NCBI GenBank assembly: GCA_964400285.1 | Contig: CAYNTK010000008.1 | Span: 1-64,000 of the forward strand | DNA length: 64,000 nt | Source: FEN-1279 sp964400285 | Lineage (GTDB): Bacteria; Bacteroidota; Ignavibacteria; Tepidaquicellales; Tepidaquicellaceae | Direction of reading: 5' to 3' | Part shown: piece by piece, positions 18,915 to 26,647 of the stretch | Layout: each line of letters begins with the position of its first letter | Numbering within the stretch: the stretch's first letter is position 1 | Program-made: the position numbers and the translations under genes | Notes under the pieces: model-generated | Told to the model about the DNA's origin: nothing | The model's input: only the letters and a program-made list of their open reading frames with translations | Database searches by the model: none

Positions 18915-19211
18915 ATGAAAAATGTAGATTTAAAAAAATTAATAGAAAAAACAGGTCTTTTAAAAATGTATGTAGCCGATAAGATGCATATATCAAAAAG
19001 TATGCTTACAAGAGTAATAAATGGAGAGATAAAAGCTAACGTTCGAGGAAAAAGACACGTTAGAACGGAACTAACTGAATGGCTTATAGACTACTGTAAA
19101 AAACAGGGTATTGAATATACCGATTGTATGAATGGAATAAGTGAAAACGAAAGAATAGATAAAATGAATGTATCACCTGAACTTAAAGAGTTCTTAAAAG
19201 AAGAAATATAA
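18915..19211 (+). CDS. Cro-like helix-turn-helix protein
   Basis: A 98-aa protein whose first half (LKKLIEKTGLLKMYVADKMHISKSMLTRVINGEI) reads as an HTH of the XRE/Cro kind: a helix, the YVADKMHIS turn and the recognition helix SMLTRVING. The second half is charged and lacks a known domain. It is the first gene behind the operator-controlled rightward promoter and divergent from the repressor, the position of Cro in lambdoid switches. It probably competes for the same operators or activates early genes. The role rests on position and fold, not on a specific match. Confidence 0.68.
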   Translation: MKNVDLKKLIEKTGLLKMYVADKMHISKSMLTRVINGEIKANVRGKRHVRTELTEWLIDYCKKQGIEYTDCMNGISENERIDKMNVSPELKEFLKEEI

Positions 19212-19254
19212 TTTGGCAAAAGAGGGCTGGAGGCGAAAGCTGAAAGTCCTCTTT
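19211..19254 (+). repeat. Structured repeat, copy A
   Basis: It starts with ATTTGGCAAAAGAGG, found again exactly at 34374-34388. The first 17 nt from 19215 (GGCAAAAGAGGGCTGGA) and a later AAAGTCCT recur in inverted orientation at 33156-33193. Positions 19219-19228 and 19245-19254 can pair over 10 bp with one G-U. It begins at the last base of the Cro-like gene's stop codon, so it could be a terminator, a regulatory RNA or a replication/recombination site. Confidence 0.6.
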
Positions 19255-19280
19255 AATTTTAAATTTAATATTTAAAAAAA

Positions 19281-19604
19281 ATGGAAAAAACTGTTTGTGA
19301 TGTTTGTGGCAAAATTATTGAGAATGCTAATTTGAAAAATGAATTAACATATAACTTTGATATATGCAGTTATGCTTGTTCTAATAAGTTACATAAACTT
19401 GTAGAAATTATTACTAAAAATGTTCGTAATGATTTTGTTAAAATAGATTCGATGTTATATTTTCTGCATAATTTTATTATGAATATGGATTTGAATTTAT
19501 TAAGATATCATACGTTATTTGGTTCTGAAATGGTAGATGAATTAAAAAGATATCAAGAAGACTTTAAAAATAATAGAATAAGGTTTAATAAAGATGTCGC
19601 ATAA
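19281..19604 (+). CDS. Small zinc-finger-like early protein
   Basis: A 107-aa protein that begins with CDVCGK and carries a second pair (CSYAC) around residue 30. This gives a C-x2-C ... C-x3-C arrangement like a treble-clef or MYM-type zinc finger. The rest is helical without known motifs. It overlaps the next small gene by 11 bp and lies in the early region between the Cro-like gene and SSB. A role in DNA or protein contact during takeover is plausible. I do not recognise the family. Confidence 0.55.
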   Translation: MEKTVCDVCGKIIENANLKNELTYNFDICSYACSNKLHKLVEIITKNVRNDFVKIDSMLYFLHNFIMNMDLNLLRYHTLFGSEMVDELKRYQEDFKNNRIRFNKDVA

Positions 19605-19785
19605 TGAAAGCAAAATAAAATGTGATATTTATAAAAACAAGATAGATGAAGATTGTTTTATAACTTCATTAGATTGGATACCCGATAGAGATTGGATACG
19701 AAAAAATTATGGTTACGGTAGCTTTACACTTTACATTTATTTTAATGGATTATTTAGAGATAAATTAAATTTCGATATATGGTAA
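19594..19785 (+). CDS. Small early protein sharing a domain with the 420-aa protein
   Basis: A 63-aa protein. Residues about 10-60 (IYKNKIDEDCFITSLDWIPDRDWIRKNYGYGSF and onward) line up with residues about 57-112 of the 420-aa protein at 31860. Both share the pattern I-Y-K ... F-I ... L-D-(W/Y)-x-P-D ... I-x-x-x-Y-G-x-G. This looks like a small beta-rich module present twice in the element, once alone and once as the N-terminal part of a larger protein. It overlaps both neighbours by a few bases. Function unknown. Confidence 0.55.
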   Translation: MSHNESKIKCDIYKNKIDEDCFITSLDWIPDRDWIRKNYGYGSFTLYIYFNGLFRDKLNFDIW

Positions 19786-20009
19786 AAACGGTAAATAGAT
19801 TTGATTTAGGAATTGCATCTATAAGCATTGTATTAGATAGAAGAAATTTTATTCATAACAATATACATTGTTATATCGATAGAAAACCATCCGGAGATGT
19901 ATTTTATATCAATGGCAATATAGTAAATGAAAAAGTTTATGATGCAAAATACAGATATTGTGTGAACGAAGTTTTAGACTTTTCTAAAAAATACGATTAT
20001 AATAAATGA
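19779..20009 (+). CDS. Small early protein, unknown
   Basis: A 76-aa protein with no recognised domain. It overlaps the preceding gene by 7 bp and is followed by an inverted repeat at 20037-20070. The sequence is mixed alpha/beta in appearance (FDLGIASISIVLDRRNF near the start). Its place in the early operon suggests a regulatory or replication-support role, but that is position only. Confidence 0.45.
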   Translation: MVKTVNRFDLGIASISIVLDRRNFIHNNIHCYIDRKPSGDVFYINGNIVNEKVYDAKYRYCVNEVLDFSKKYDYNK

Positions 20010-20036
20010 TTAAAAAGCATTTAATATATATCATAA

Positions 20037-20070
20037 AATCTAATTCCATATTAATATATGGTATTAGATT
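20037..20070. repeat. 15-bp imperfect inverted repeat
   Basis: Arms at 20037-20051 and 20056-20070 pair with one mismatch around a 4-nt loop. It lies between two early genes. The near-palindrome could be a terminator, an operator or a replication hairpin. The T tract after it is weak. Confidence 0.5.
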
Positions 20071-20109
20071 ATTTAAGCAAACTGTGTTAATAGATATAAG
20101 TTTAAATTA

Positions 20110-20373
20110 ATGATTAATATTAGAAGTGTATCAATTGAAAGTTTTGTATTTAGGCAAGAGTGGACAAAAAATTTTATTAAGAAAATGATTGATTGTAAAG
20201 ATGAATTTGACCTTAAGTTATTATGGCTTTTGAATAAACATAAATTAATCGAATTAAAATATACCGATAATAATAATTTGATAAATGATTTAATAAATAT
20301 TAAAAACGAAATTAAACTCTTTTTAAAAACAAAAGTAAAGGAAACAAAAAATGGCAACATTAAATCAAGTTAA
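20110..20373 (+). CDS. Small protein upstream of SSB, unknown
   Basis: An 87-aa, Lys/Asn/Leu-rich, mostly helical protein (SVSIESFVFRQEW near the start, then a hydrophobic helix ending in a basic tail). It overlaps the SSB gene by 23 bp, which suggests translational coupling with replication genes. No domain is recognised. The opposite strand is also open here, but this strand matches the direction and spacing of the operon. Confidence 0.5.
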   Translation: MINIRSVSIESFVFRQEWTKNFIKKMIDCKDEFDLKLLWLLNKHKLIELKYTDNNNLINDLINIKNEIKLFLKTKVKETKNGNIKSS

Positions 20374-20743
20374 TTTGATTGGTTATCTTGGTTCGGACCC
20401 CGAACTAAAAAAAACTGAAAAAGGAATACAATATGTAAATGTCTCGATTGCTACCGATGAATCTTATAAAGATGAAAAAGAAAAAAAATTGGAAAAAACT
20501 GAATGGCACAATTTAACATTTTTTAAAAATCTTGCTGAAATTGTTAGCAAGTATTGCAAAAAAGGTTCTTTAATATTTGTATCTGGTAAATTGCAAACCG
20601 ATAAATATGAGGAAAAAGTTGGTAAAGAATTAATTACAAGATATTATACAAAAATTCTTGTGAAAAATTTGCAATTACTCGATAGAAAAAAAGAAGATAA
20701 AAATATACCACCACCACCGGTAGATGATGATTTACCATATTAA
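20351..20743 (+). CDS. ssb: Single-stranded DNA-binding protein
   Basis: A 130-aa SSB with the OB fold: NQVNLIGYLGSDPELKKTEKGIQYVNVSIATDE at the start, EWHNLTFFKNLAEIVSKYCKKGSLIFVSGKLQTDKYE in the middle and RYYTKILVKNLQLL as the last strand. It ends in the acidic tip VDDDLPY, a variant of the DDDIPF tail that binds replication partners. It coats single-stranded DNA, which fits the Rep gene just downstream, since rolling-circle replication exposes a displaced strand. A hairpin follows it. Confidence 0.95.
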   Translation: MATLNQVNLIGYLGSDPELKKTEKGIQYVNVSIATDESYKDEKEKKLEKTEWHNLTFFKNLAEIVSKYCKKGSLIFVSGKLQTDKYEEKVGKELITRYYTKILVKNLQLLDRKKEDKNIPPPPVDDDLPY

Positions 20744-20780
20744 AAATATTGTTAGAAATGTTCTTTAATAATGGCATAGT

Positions 20781-20815
20781 AAAAGTAAGCTACGATGTAT
20801 TGTAGCTTACTTTTT
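20781..20815. terminator. 13-bp perfect hairpin between ssb and rep
   Basis: Arms 20781-20793 and 20802-20814 are perfectly complementary with an 8-nt loop, and the right arm ends in a run of five T. It reads as a terminator for the early operon. Because it lies just upstream of a rolling-circle Rep, it could also be part of the double-strand origin. Confidence 0.7.
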
Positions 20816-20938
20816 ATAACGAAATTTATTTCATTTCTTATGAAATATTTTTCAAAATAAAAAATTTGTTAAAAGAAATCTTGATAAGTAAGCATAACTT
20901 CGGAAAATTTTTTATAAGTGTTATAAAAATAAAGAAGA

Positions 20939-21814
20939 TTGAAAAATACAACTGAATTAAAAAACAGAGCAAAAAGTAAAACAATAACGAATGCGTTAGT
21001 TCGTAAACTTGCTGGTTTAGAATCACCTCTAAAAAAAAGTTACTGGAACACTTATCATTGTTGTGAAAATATAAAACAGATAGGTAAAACATTAACTTCA
21101 AAATATTGTAACAATCGATGGTGTGCAACTTGCAATAGAATTAGAACTGCAAAATTAATACAAGGTTATGAGCCAATACTTTTGAAAATAAAAGATAAAT
21201 ATTTTGTAACATTAACAGTTCCAAATTGTAGTGAAACTGAACTTTTCGAAACTATAAATAAGATGTTACGTGAATTTAACAAAATAAAAGATTTATTAAG
21301 AAAAAAGAAATATAAACTATATGGAATTCGTAAACTTGAAGTAACATATAATTTCGAAAAAAATAATTACCATCCGCATTTTCATTTGATTATAAAAGGT
21401 AAAATTGAATCACAGTTGATTTTAAATGAATGGTTAAAAAGATTTCCTGATGCACGTAAAATAGCACAGGACATAAGAATGGCAGATGAAAAATCAATTA
21501 AAGAATTATTTAAATATTTTACAAAACTTGTTTCAAAACATTCAAATAAAGCATATATATATGCTCTTGACCAGATATTCCAATCAATGAGAGGAAAGCG
21601 TGTATTTCAACCATTCGGAATAAAAAAATATGTAAGTGAAGATATTGAAGAATTACAAAGTTCTTTATTCGAAAATTTAAAAGATAATGTTACCGATTGG
21701 CAATGGCACGATGACTTTTTTGATTGGGTAGATATAAATTCAGGTGAATTATTAACAAACTATAATTTATCTGAAGATAAAAAAACAAGAAAAATAATTT
21801 CAGGATTTATATAA
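20939..21814 (+). CDS. rep: Rolling-circle replication initiator (HUH endonuclease)
   Basis: A 291-aa Rep that nicks one strand at the origin and stays linked through a tyrosine. A cysteine cluster comes first (C41, C42, C57, C62, C65, with CNNRWCATC), as in many plasmid and phage Reps of Bacteroidota. Motif 1 is VTLTVP (90-95), motif 2 HPHFHLII with the metal-binding His pair (145-152), and motif 3 KYFTK with Y193 and K196. A single tyrosine in motif 3 is more like plasmid-type than phiX-type initiators. The start is TTG 20939, as no earlier ATG is available in frame. It follows ssb with a strong hairpin between them. Confidence 0.9.
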   Translation: MKNTTELKNRAKSKTITNALVRKLAGLESPLKKSYWNTYHCCENIKQIGKTLTSKYCNNRWCATCNRIRTAKLIQGYEPILLKIKDKYFVTLTVPNCSETELFETINKMLREFNKIKDLLRKKKYKLYGIRKLEVTYNFEKNNYHPHFHLIIKGKIESQLILNEWLKRFPDARKIAQDIRMADEKSIKELFKYFTKLVSKHSNKAYIYALDQIFQSMRGKRVFQPFGIKKYVSEDIEELQSSLFENLKDNVTDWQWHDDFFDWVDINSGELLTNYNLSEDKKTRKIISGFI

Positions 21815-21945
21815 ATTAAATTTAATATGCTTTTATTAAAATATTATCCTTCAAAAAGCGAAATGCTTAATTATTACAAAATGTTTTTTAATATAATTTG
21901 TATAAAAAAAAAATAAAAAAAATAATAAAACTAAATATATAGAAA

Positions 21946-22338
21946 ATGGAAAATCAAAAAAGCAATATAATATTACCGGGAAATTTAATTCAGGAAACCG
22001 AAAGAATATTAAAGAATCCCGAACAAAGAATATTCGAATTAGAAAATAAAGTAAAAGAACTTGAATTTGTAATAATAAATTTATGCACACTTATACCAGA
22101 AGCATTATGGGTATGGATTGAAGAAAATACAAAGCATAATTATGATTATAAAAGCAAATATGAAATGATATCTAATTTAGGAATAATAAATATTGTAGAT
22201 ATCTTTAAAGATAATGCACCTGAAGAAATTAAAATTTTACCGGAACACGTAAAAAGGATGGCATATATGAATGTTATAATGCAAACGATATTATCATTTG
22301 TAAAAAGAAATGATATAAAAATCAATGAAACAAAATAA
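21946..22338 (+). CDS. Coiled-coil protein, unknown
   Basis: A 130-aa protein with a heptad-like segment near 20-50 (ILKNPEQRIFELENKVKELEFVI) and a helical C-terminal part. I do not recognise the family. It overlaps the ribbon-helix-helix gene by 14 bp, so the two are probably translated together after rep. It could control copy number or late expression, but the sequence does not show it. Confidence 0.5.
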   Translation: MENQKSNIILPGNLIQETERILKNPEQRIFELENKVKELEFVIINLCTLIPEALWVWIEENTKHNYDYKSKYEMISNLGIINIVDIFKDNAPEEIKILPEHVKRMAYMNVIMQTILSFVKRNDIKINETK

Positions 22339-22471
22339 AACTAAAAGTTCAAGAACTTTTTATTTAAGTGATATTATTTTATATAAACTTAATAAGTTAA
22401 GTGAAAAACATAATAATAATTTAAGTGAAGTTCTTGAAATGATTTTAAAAAAATATTTCAAAATTAACTGA
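22325..22471 (+). CDS. Ribbon-helix-helix DNA-binding protein
   Basis: A 48-aa protein with the CopG/Arc pattern: a short strand (SRTFYLS), helix A (DIILYKLNKLSEKHN), a turn and helix B (LSEVLEMILKKYF). Such proteins bind DNA as dimers and often repress plasmid rep genes or phage operons. It overlaps the end of the coiled-coil gene and stops 7 bp before the amidase gene, so it is well placed to control rep or the late block. The short length is normal for the family. Confidence 0.68.
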   Translation: MKQNKTKSSRTFYLSDIILYKLNKLSEKHNNNLSEVLEMILKKYFKIN

Positions 22472-22478
22472 TTAAATA

Positions 22479-23207
22479 ATGAATAAATTTATAAAAATAA
22501 TTTTTTTTATATATATAGTATTATCATTAATTTTTGTAATTGAAATATGTAAAGCATTATCACAAGAAAATATTGAAATAAATCAGGATAGTTTAGATAT
22601 CATAAATCAGGATAGTTTAGATATTATTAAATGTAAAAAGTATATGATTGTTTTAGATGCAGCACACGGATTCGATGTTCCCGGTAAACGCTCTCCGGAT
22701 GGTAAATTTCTTGAATATAAATTTTCTCGAGAAATTATTACTTATATAAGATATATACTTGATTCTCTAAATTTAAAATATGGACTTTCAAATCCAACCA
22801 ATAAAGAAATTGGATTAAATAAAAGAGTTTATAATACAAATAATTTAATAAAAAAATATGGCAAAAAAAGTTTATTTGTATCTATTCACGTTAACGCATC
22901 TGGAATGGGTATAGAGTGGATGAACGCTCGAGGATGGAGCATATATACCACTCGAGGTTTTACACGTGGCGACCAGCTTGCAGAAAAAATCGAAAATGAA
23001 TTTACGAAAGAATTTCCAGAAATAAAAAATAGAGGACAGCAAGAGGCAAACTTTAGAGTATTGCTTTGTAAACCACCGGCAGTATTAATTGAAACTTTGT
23101 TTCAAGATAACAAAAAAGATGTAGAAATATTGCAAAGTGAAGATTTTAAGGAAAGGTATTCAAGTGTAATAGTAAAAGGAATTATAAATTTTATCATTAA
23201 TGATTAA
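22479..23207 (+). CDS. N-acetylmuramoyl-L-alanine amidase (amidase_3), phage lysin
   Basis: A 242-aa zinc amidase that cuts the bond between muramic acid and the stem peptide. It has an N-terminal membrane or signal segment (FIKIIFFIYIVLSLIFVI), so it may be exported by the Sec system like a SAR or signal-bearing endolysin. Zinc ligands are visible: H63 in DAAHG, E79, and H137 in VSIHVNAS, with catalytic E205 in VLIETLF. Residues about 34-50 contain an 8-residue unit repeated twice (INQDSLDI), encoded by a 23-bp direct repeat. It shares the junction TAATG with the next membrane protein. Confidence 0.88.
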   Translation: MNKFIKIIFFIYIVLSLIFVIEICKALSQENIEINQDSLDIINQDSLDIIKCKKYMIVLDAAHGFDVPGKRSPDGKFLEYKFSREIITYIRYILDSLNLKYGLSNPTNKEIGLNKRVYNTNNLIKKYGKKSLFVSIHVNASGMGIEWMNARGWSIYTTRGFTRGDQLAEKIENEFTKEFPEIKNRGQQEANFRVLLCKPPAVLIETLFQDNKKDVEILQSEDFKERYSSVIVKGIINFIIND

Positions 23208-23965
23208 TGAAAAATGATTATTTGAACGAAAAAATTTTTTACTACATATTTATTCTATTATATTATTTTTTTAAAATAAATTTATCTAAAATGAAAACGT
23301 TAATATTAAGTTTTATAAAAGACTACTGGTTAAAGATATTATTTTACTTAATAATATTATTTTTATTTTTTATTTCTGGCTGGAACTGTTATAAAAAATT
23401 GCATCCTTGCATTTCAGAAACTACCTACATAAAAAGAGACTCTACGTTAGAAAAGGAAATTAAAAATAAAAGTGATTCTATTCGTTATTTGCAAAATACC
23501 ATAAGTGAATATGGTAACGATATTATTAAGTTAAATGCAAGTAAAGAAGCCGATAAAAAATATTACATAAAATTAATCAATGAATATAAAAAGCAAAATG
23601 TAAACAGTTCTAAAACAAGAATCGAATACAGATATAAATATATTCAAAGAGAGGATACAATTAAAAAATTTTGTTTTGATAGTGTAGAAATAAAAAACAT
23701 CGATATTGAACTAACCGAAAGAGATATGTATAAATCACAACTCGATACTTGTGAAAAAATAAATATAATAAATACTAAACAAATAAATTTATTAAATAAA
23801 TCGATAACTATGTATCAGGATGTAGTAAAATTACAATTAGAACAAATTTGGAAACTTGAAAGCACACCGATAAAAACAGTAACAAAACGTAATTGGTATG
23901 AAATACCTTCTGCAATAGTTTCTGGAATATTTATAGGTTTTATAATTAAAAATAATTTAAAATAA
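23207..23965 (+). CDS. Membrane-anchored coiled-coil protein, possible lysis (spanin/holin-type) protein
   Basis: A 252-aa protein with hydrophobic segments near 10-25 and 38-58 and another at 235-247. The middle is a long charged region (KRDSTLEKEIKNKSDSIRYLQN, then QLDTCEKIN) likely to be periplasmic coiled coil. The start at 23207 overlaps the stop of the amidase, and a second Met at 23288 could also serve. Its place right after a lysin and its layout suggest an inner-membrane spanin-like or holin-like partner. A terminator follows. I cannot assign a family. Confidence 0.55.
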   Translation: MKNDYLNEKIFYYIFILLYYFFKINLSKMKTLILSFIKDYWLKILFYLIILFLFFISGWNCYKKLHPCISETTYIKRDSTLEKEIKNKSDSIRYLQNTISEYGNDIIKLNASKEADKKYYIKLINEYKKQNVNSSKTRIEYRYKYIQREDTIKKFCFDSVEIKNIDIELTERDMYKSQLDTCEKINIINTKQINLLNKSITMYQDVVKLQLEQIWKLESTPIKTVTKRNWYEIPSAIVSGIFIGFIIKNNLK

Positions 23966-23990
23966 AAATACAAATAATGTATGCTCATAT

Positions 23991-24026
23991 AGCCGTGATT
24001 CCTACCTAAATATCACGGCTTTTTTA
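23991..24026 (+). terminator. Rho-independent terminator after the lysis genes
   Basis: Perfect 9-bp stem AGCCGTGAT/ATCACGGCT (23991-23999, 24012-24020), 12-nt loop and a run of T. It divides the replication/lysis block from the structural block. Confidence 0.85.
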
Positions 24027-24100
24027 TTGAAAATATATTTTACAGTAAATATTGCTGTATAAAAATTAATATTATATTTTTTTTCTGAAAAAATGATACT

Positions 24101-24238
24101 ATGAATAAAGAAATAAAATTTAGTATTAATTTGGCATTAAGCATAATTGCATTTATGCAGATATTTGGAAATGAAAAAATAATAGAACCAAAAATATTAT
24201 ACGTAATTGGTGTTTTAAATAATTTAATAATACAATGA
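24101..24238 (+). CDS. 45-aa small hydrophobic protein
   Basis: A short frame from ATG 24101 encodes a protein with hydrophobic stretches near 9-22 and 30-44 (LALSIIAFMQIF; ILYVIGVLNNLII). Its stop TGA overlaps the ATG of the transglutaminase-like gene as ATGA, the usual sign of coupled translation. It could be a holin-like or virion membrane protein. Its short length keeps the call modest. Confidence 0.45.
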   Translation: MNKEIKFSINLALSIIAFMQIFGNEKIIEPKILYVIGVLNNLIIQ

Positions 24239-24984
24239 TATACAAACAAGATTTTATAAGTGTAGATAATACGGTGTCAAACATTATTCGTTTAATAAAA
24301 AGAAGTGCATTTGACAAGGTATTAAATATATTCAATGGAAAAACTTTGCAGCAAATATTTGATTTTATATCTAAAGAAATTAAATATATACCCGACCCTA
24401 TGAATGTAAGCTGGCTTGAGGGGGGCAGTATAGAACTTTTACGCTCTCCAAAATATACATTACTTGAAGCAGTTGGAGATTGTGACGACAAGCATATACT
24501 TGCTGGTGCAATATTTTATAGGCAAGGTATTCCGATACGAATAGTGATTGTATCAAATAAACCAGATAAAAAGTTCCACCATATATATTTAGAAATATTA
24601 ATACCTACAAAAACAAATCCGGCTGGAAATTGGAAAGTATTTGACGCTACATATCCGACAAATAAATTATTTGAAGAAAAACCATTTACAAGAAAAAAAA
24701 TATATGAGGAAAAAAGTGATGGAATATACAGCAAAGAGATAGAACCGAATGAAGTATTAAAAGGATTTATGCAAATGAATATGAATATGGGAAAAAATTT
24801 TTTAAATGAAAGAAATAAATTTAATCAAATATCAAGTGGTGTAGCAAAAAATATGTTAATATTACAAGATAAGAAAAAAAGATTTCTTGATGCATATCCT
24901 GAATTAACAAACATAATTGAAAGCACTCCGGCTGGTGAAATGTATCCGGATGAAGTTCAAATATTGTGGAATAATTTTAAATAA
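24235..24984 (+). CDS. Transglutaminase-like cysteine protease-fold protein
   Basis: A 249-aa protein whose residues 40-145 look like a transglutaminase-like core: IFDFISKEIKYIPDP, then GDCDDKHILAGAIF with C83, KKFHHIYLEI with H115/H116, and WKVFDATY with D137. This gives the Cys-His-Asp triad in family order. Such folds cut or cross-link proteins or peptides. It opens the structural block, coupled to a 45-aa hydrophobic protein, and is followed 10 bp later by the 548-aa protein. A role in virion maturation or cell-wall entry is possible; neither is shown. Confidence 0.75.
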   Translation: MIYKQDFISVDNTVSNIIRLIKRSAFDKVLNIFNGKTLQQIFDFISKEIKYIPDPMNVSWLEGGSIELLRSPKYTLLEAVGDCDDKHILAGAIFYRQGIPIRIVIVSNKPDKKFHHIYLEILIPTKTNPAGNWKVFDATYPTNKLFEEKPFTRKKIYEEKSDGIYSKEIEPNEVLKGFMQMNMNMGKNFLNERNKFNQISSGVAKNMLILQDKKKRFLDAYPELTNIIESTPAGEMYPDEVQILWNNFK

Positions 24985-24994
24985 ATAAAAAAAT

Positions 24995-26641
24995 ATGATT
25001 ATAGAAAAAACTAATACAGAATCACTATCAGGCAATATGCTTGCAATGCTTGAAGGTGACTTTATAGAAAAATATAAAAAAAAGTTAAGACCGATATCTA
25101 CTTTTAGTGGTGCGGCAAGCTCGACTATAAGTTCACCTACTAAAACACAATCTACTGGTAGTAAAAGTGGCAGTGCTAATGTAAGCAAAACACCGTCAAT
25201 ATCGGTAGCACCAAGTTCTATAAATCCATCCAGATTACAAGTATTAATAAGCACAACTGAATATGTCCCGGGTGGAAGGATAATTAACAATGCAAACGAT
25301 AATCCGCAACCTAATAAAGGATATTCAAGAATAATAGACAAGCCGTTAATGCTTGGTGCAACTCGAGCTGGGAGTCAAGGCGGTTCAGTTCCTATCCCTC
25401 GACCATCGGGTGGTGAAGGAAGTGGAAGTGCTTATGGTGGTGGAACTGGAAGTTCAGTAATATTCGATGCTGGATACGATGCTGGCATTGAAATATATCC
25501 TGAAAAACAAAATTACCAAAAATATTTTAGACAAAACAAATTAAGAAAAATTCCTTTAAAACATATTTTAAATTTTAATGAACTCCAAGCAGTTGGTGAA
25601 TATTTAAGAGGTATAGTAGTGGATAGTGAATTGCTTGGAGCTGATGAAGTGATGCAATTAAATGATGCTGAATTACTTGGCTTTTTAAAAAAAATATGGA
25701 AAGGAATAAAAAAAGTTGGTAAAGGAATTTGGAAAGGTGTAAAAGGTGTAGGAAAGTTTGTAGGCAAAATAGGCAAAGGAGCTTGGAATGTAGCTAAAAA
25801 AGTTGGAACTGGAGTATGGAATGTAGCTAAAAAAGTTGGAACTGGATTATTCGATGCTGCAAAGTGGGTAGGAAAAAATTTATGGCAAGGAGTAAAAAAA
25901 TTAGGAAGTGGAATATTAACAGTTAGTAAATTTGTATTTGATAATGCGTTACCAATATTAAAAGGAGTTGTTTCATTATTTCCCGGTGGAACTGCTATTG
26001 CAAGTTTATTAGATGTATTGACTCAATCATCGAGCAGTGAACAAGTATCACAAGTGCAGTATCCACAAGTACAGTATCCACAAGAGCAGTATCCACAAGC
26101 GCAGTATCCACAAGAGCAGTATCCACAAGTGCAGTATCCACAAGAACAGTATCCACAAATGCAAAACATTCCGCAGGAACAATACATTCCTGAAGAAATA
26201 CCACAAGAAGAATATTCAATAGAAGAAATAAACGAACCAGTTGTATATGTAGATGAAAATGGAAATTATTTAGATGAAAGCGGAAATCAATTGTTTGTAG
26301 ATGAATCTAGTAACTTAAGTTATGAAGATGGAACACAATTATCGGGAAATGTATTTAAAAAAACTGGTAACTGGTTACAAAAAAAAGTAATCGACCCTGT
26401 ATTAAAAACGGTAAAAGACCCTGTAAAATCTCAAACGTTAATTGATAAAATTGCAATACTAAATAAATCAAGAATCGAAACAGATGCAAAACTTAAACAA
26501 GCTGGATTAAACGCACAAACGAAATATGATGCTTGGACTGAACAAAGCAAAGTTAGTTCAACTGGCGAAAGTTTTTTGCAAGGATACGGATTGTGGCTAA
26601 TTGTAGGTGCGGCAGCATTAATGCTAATAGTATCAAAATAA
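24995..26641 (+). CDS. Large tail-anchored virion-type protein with YPQ repeats
   Basis: A 548-aa protein of patchwork build: Ser/Gly-rich N-terminal part (30-155); a segment with two acidic-LLG motifs (SELLG 211-215, AELLG 225-229); a long run of amphipathic repeats rich in W, K and G (230-320, e.g. KGIWKGVKGVGKFVGK); a hydrophobic stretch (315-345); a YPQ(V/E/A)Q repeat (354-390); an acidic region; and a single membrane helix at the very C-terminus (531-546) ending VSK. Amphipathic repeats plus a tail anchor suggest a membrane-active virion protein, for instance one that forms a channel at infection. No homologue is recognised. Confidence 0.6.
   Translation: MIIEKTNTESLSGNMLAMLEGDFIEKYKKKLRPISTFSGAASSTISSPTKTQSTGSKSGSANVSKTPSISVAPSSINPSRLQVLISTTEYVPGGRIINNANDNPQPNKGYSRIIDKPLMLGATRAGSQGGSVPIPRPSGGEGSGSAYGGGTGSSVIFDAGYDAGIEIYPEKQNYQKYFRQNKLRKIPLKHILNFNELQAVGEYLRGIVVDSELLGADEVMQLNDAELLGFLKKIWKGIKKVGKGIWKGVKGVGKFVGKIGKGAWNVAKKVGTGVWNVAKKVGTGLFDAAKWVGKNLWQGVKKLGSGILTVSKFVFDNALPILKGVVSLFPGGTAIASLLDVLTQSSSSEQVSQVQYPQVQYPQEQYPQAQYPQEQYPQVQYPQEQYPQMQNIPQEQYIPEEIPQEEYSIEEINEPVVYVDENGNYLDESGNQLFVDESSNLSYEDGTQLSGNVFKKTGNWLQKKVIDPVLKTVKDPVKSQTLIDKIAILNKSRIETDAKLKQAGLNAQTKYDAWTEQSKVSSTGESFLQGYGLWLIVGAAALMLIVSK
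26051..26155. repeat. 15-bp tandem repeat, 7 copies
   Basis: Seven 15-bp units of the type CAAGTGCAGTATCCA, varying at two positions in the middle, encode the YPQ(V/E/A)Q repeat of the 548-aa protein. The unit is a multiple of three, so copy changes keep the frame. Confidence 0.85.
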
Positions 26642-26647
26642 AAAAAT

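Noticed and set aside
20073..21128. Minus-strand frames opposite the small early gene and rep
   Set aside because: They are hydrophobic shadows of A-rich genes; direction and overlap favour the plus-strand genes.
26051..26155. CRISPR array
   Set aside because: The units are directly adjacent without spacers and code for a protein repeat.
26037..26222. Frames with Ser-Ile-His-Lys or Asp-Thr-Ala-Leu-Val repeats on both strands
   Set aside because: They are other-frame readings of the 15-bp repeat in the 548-aa gene.
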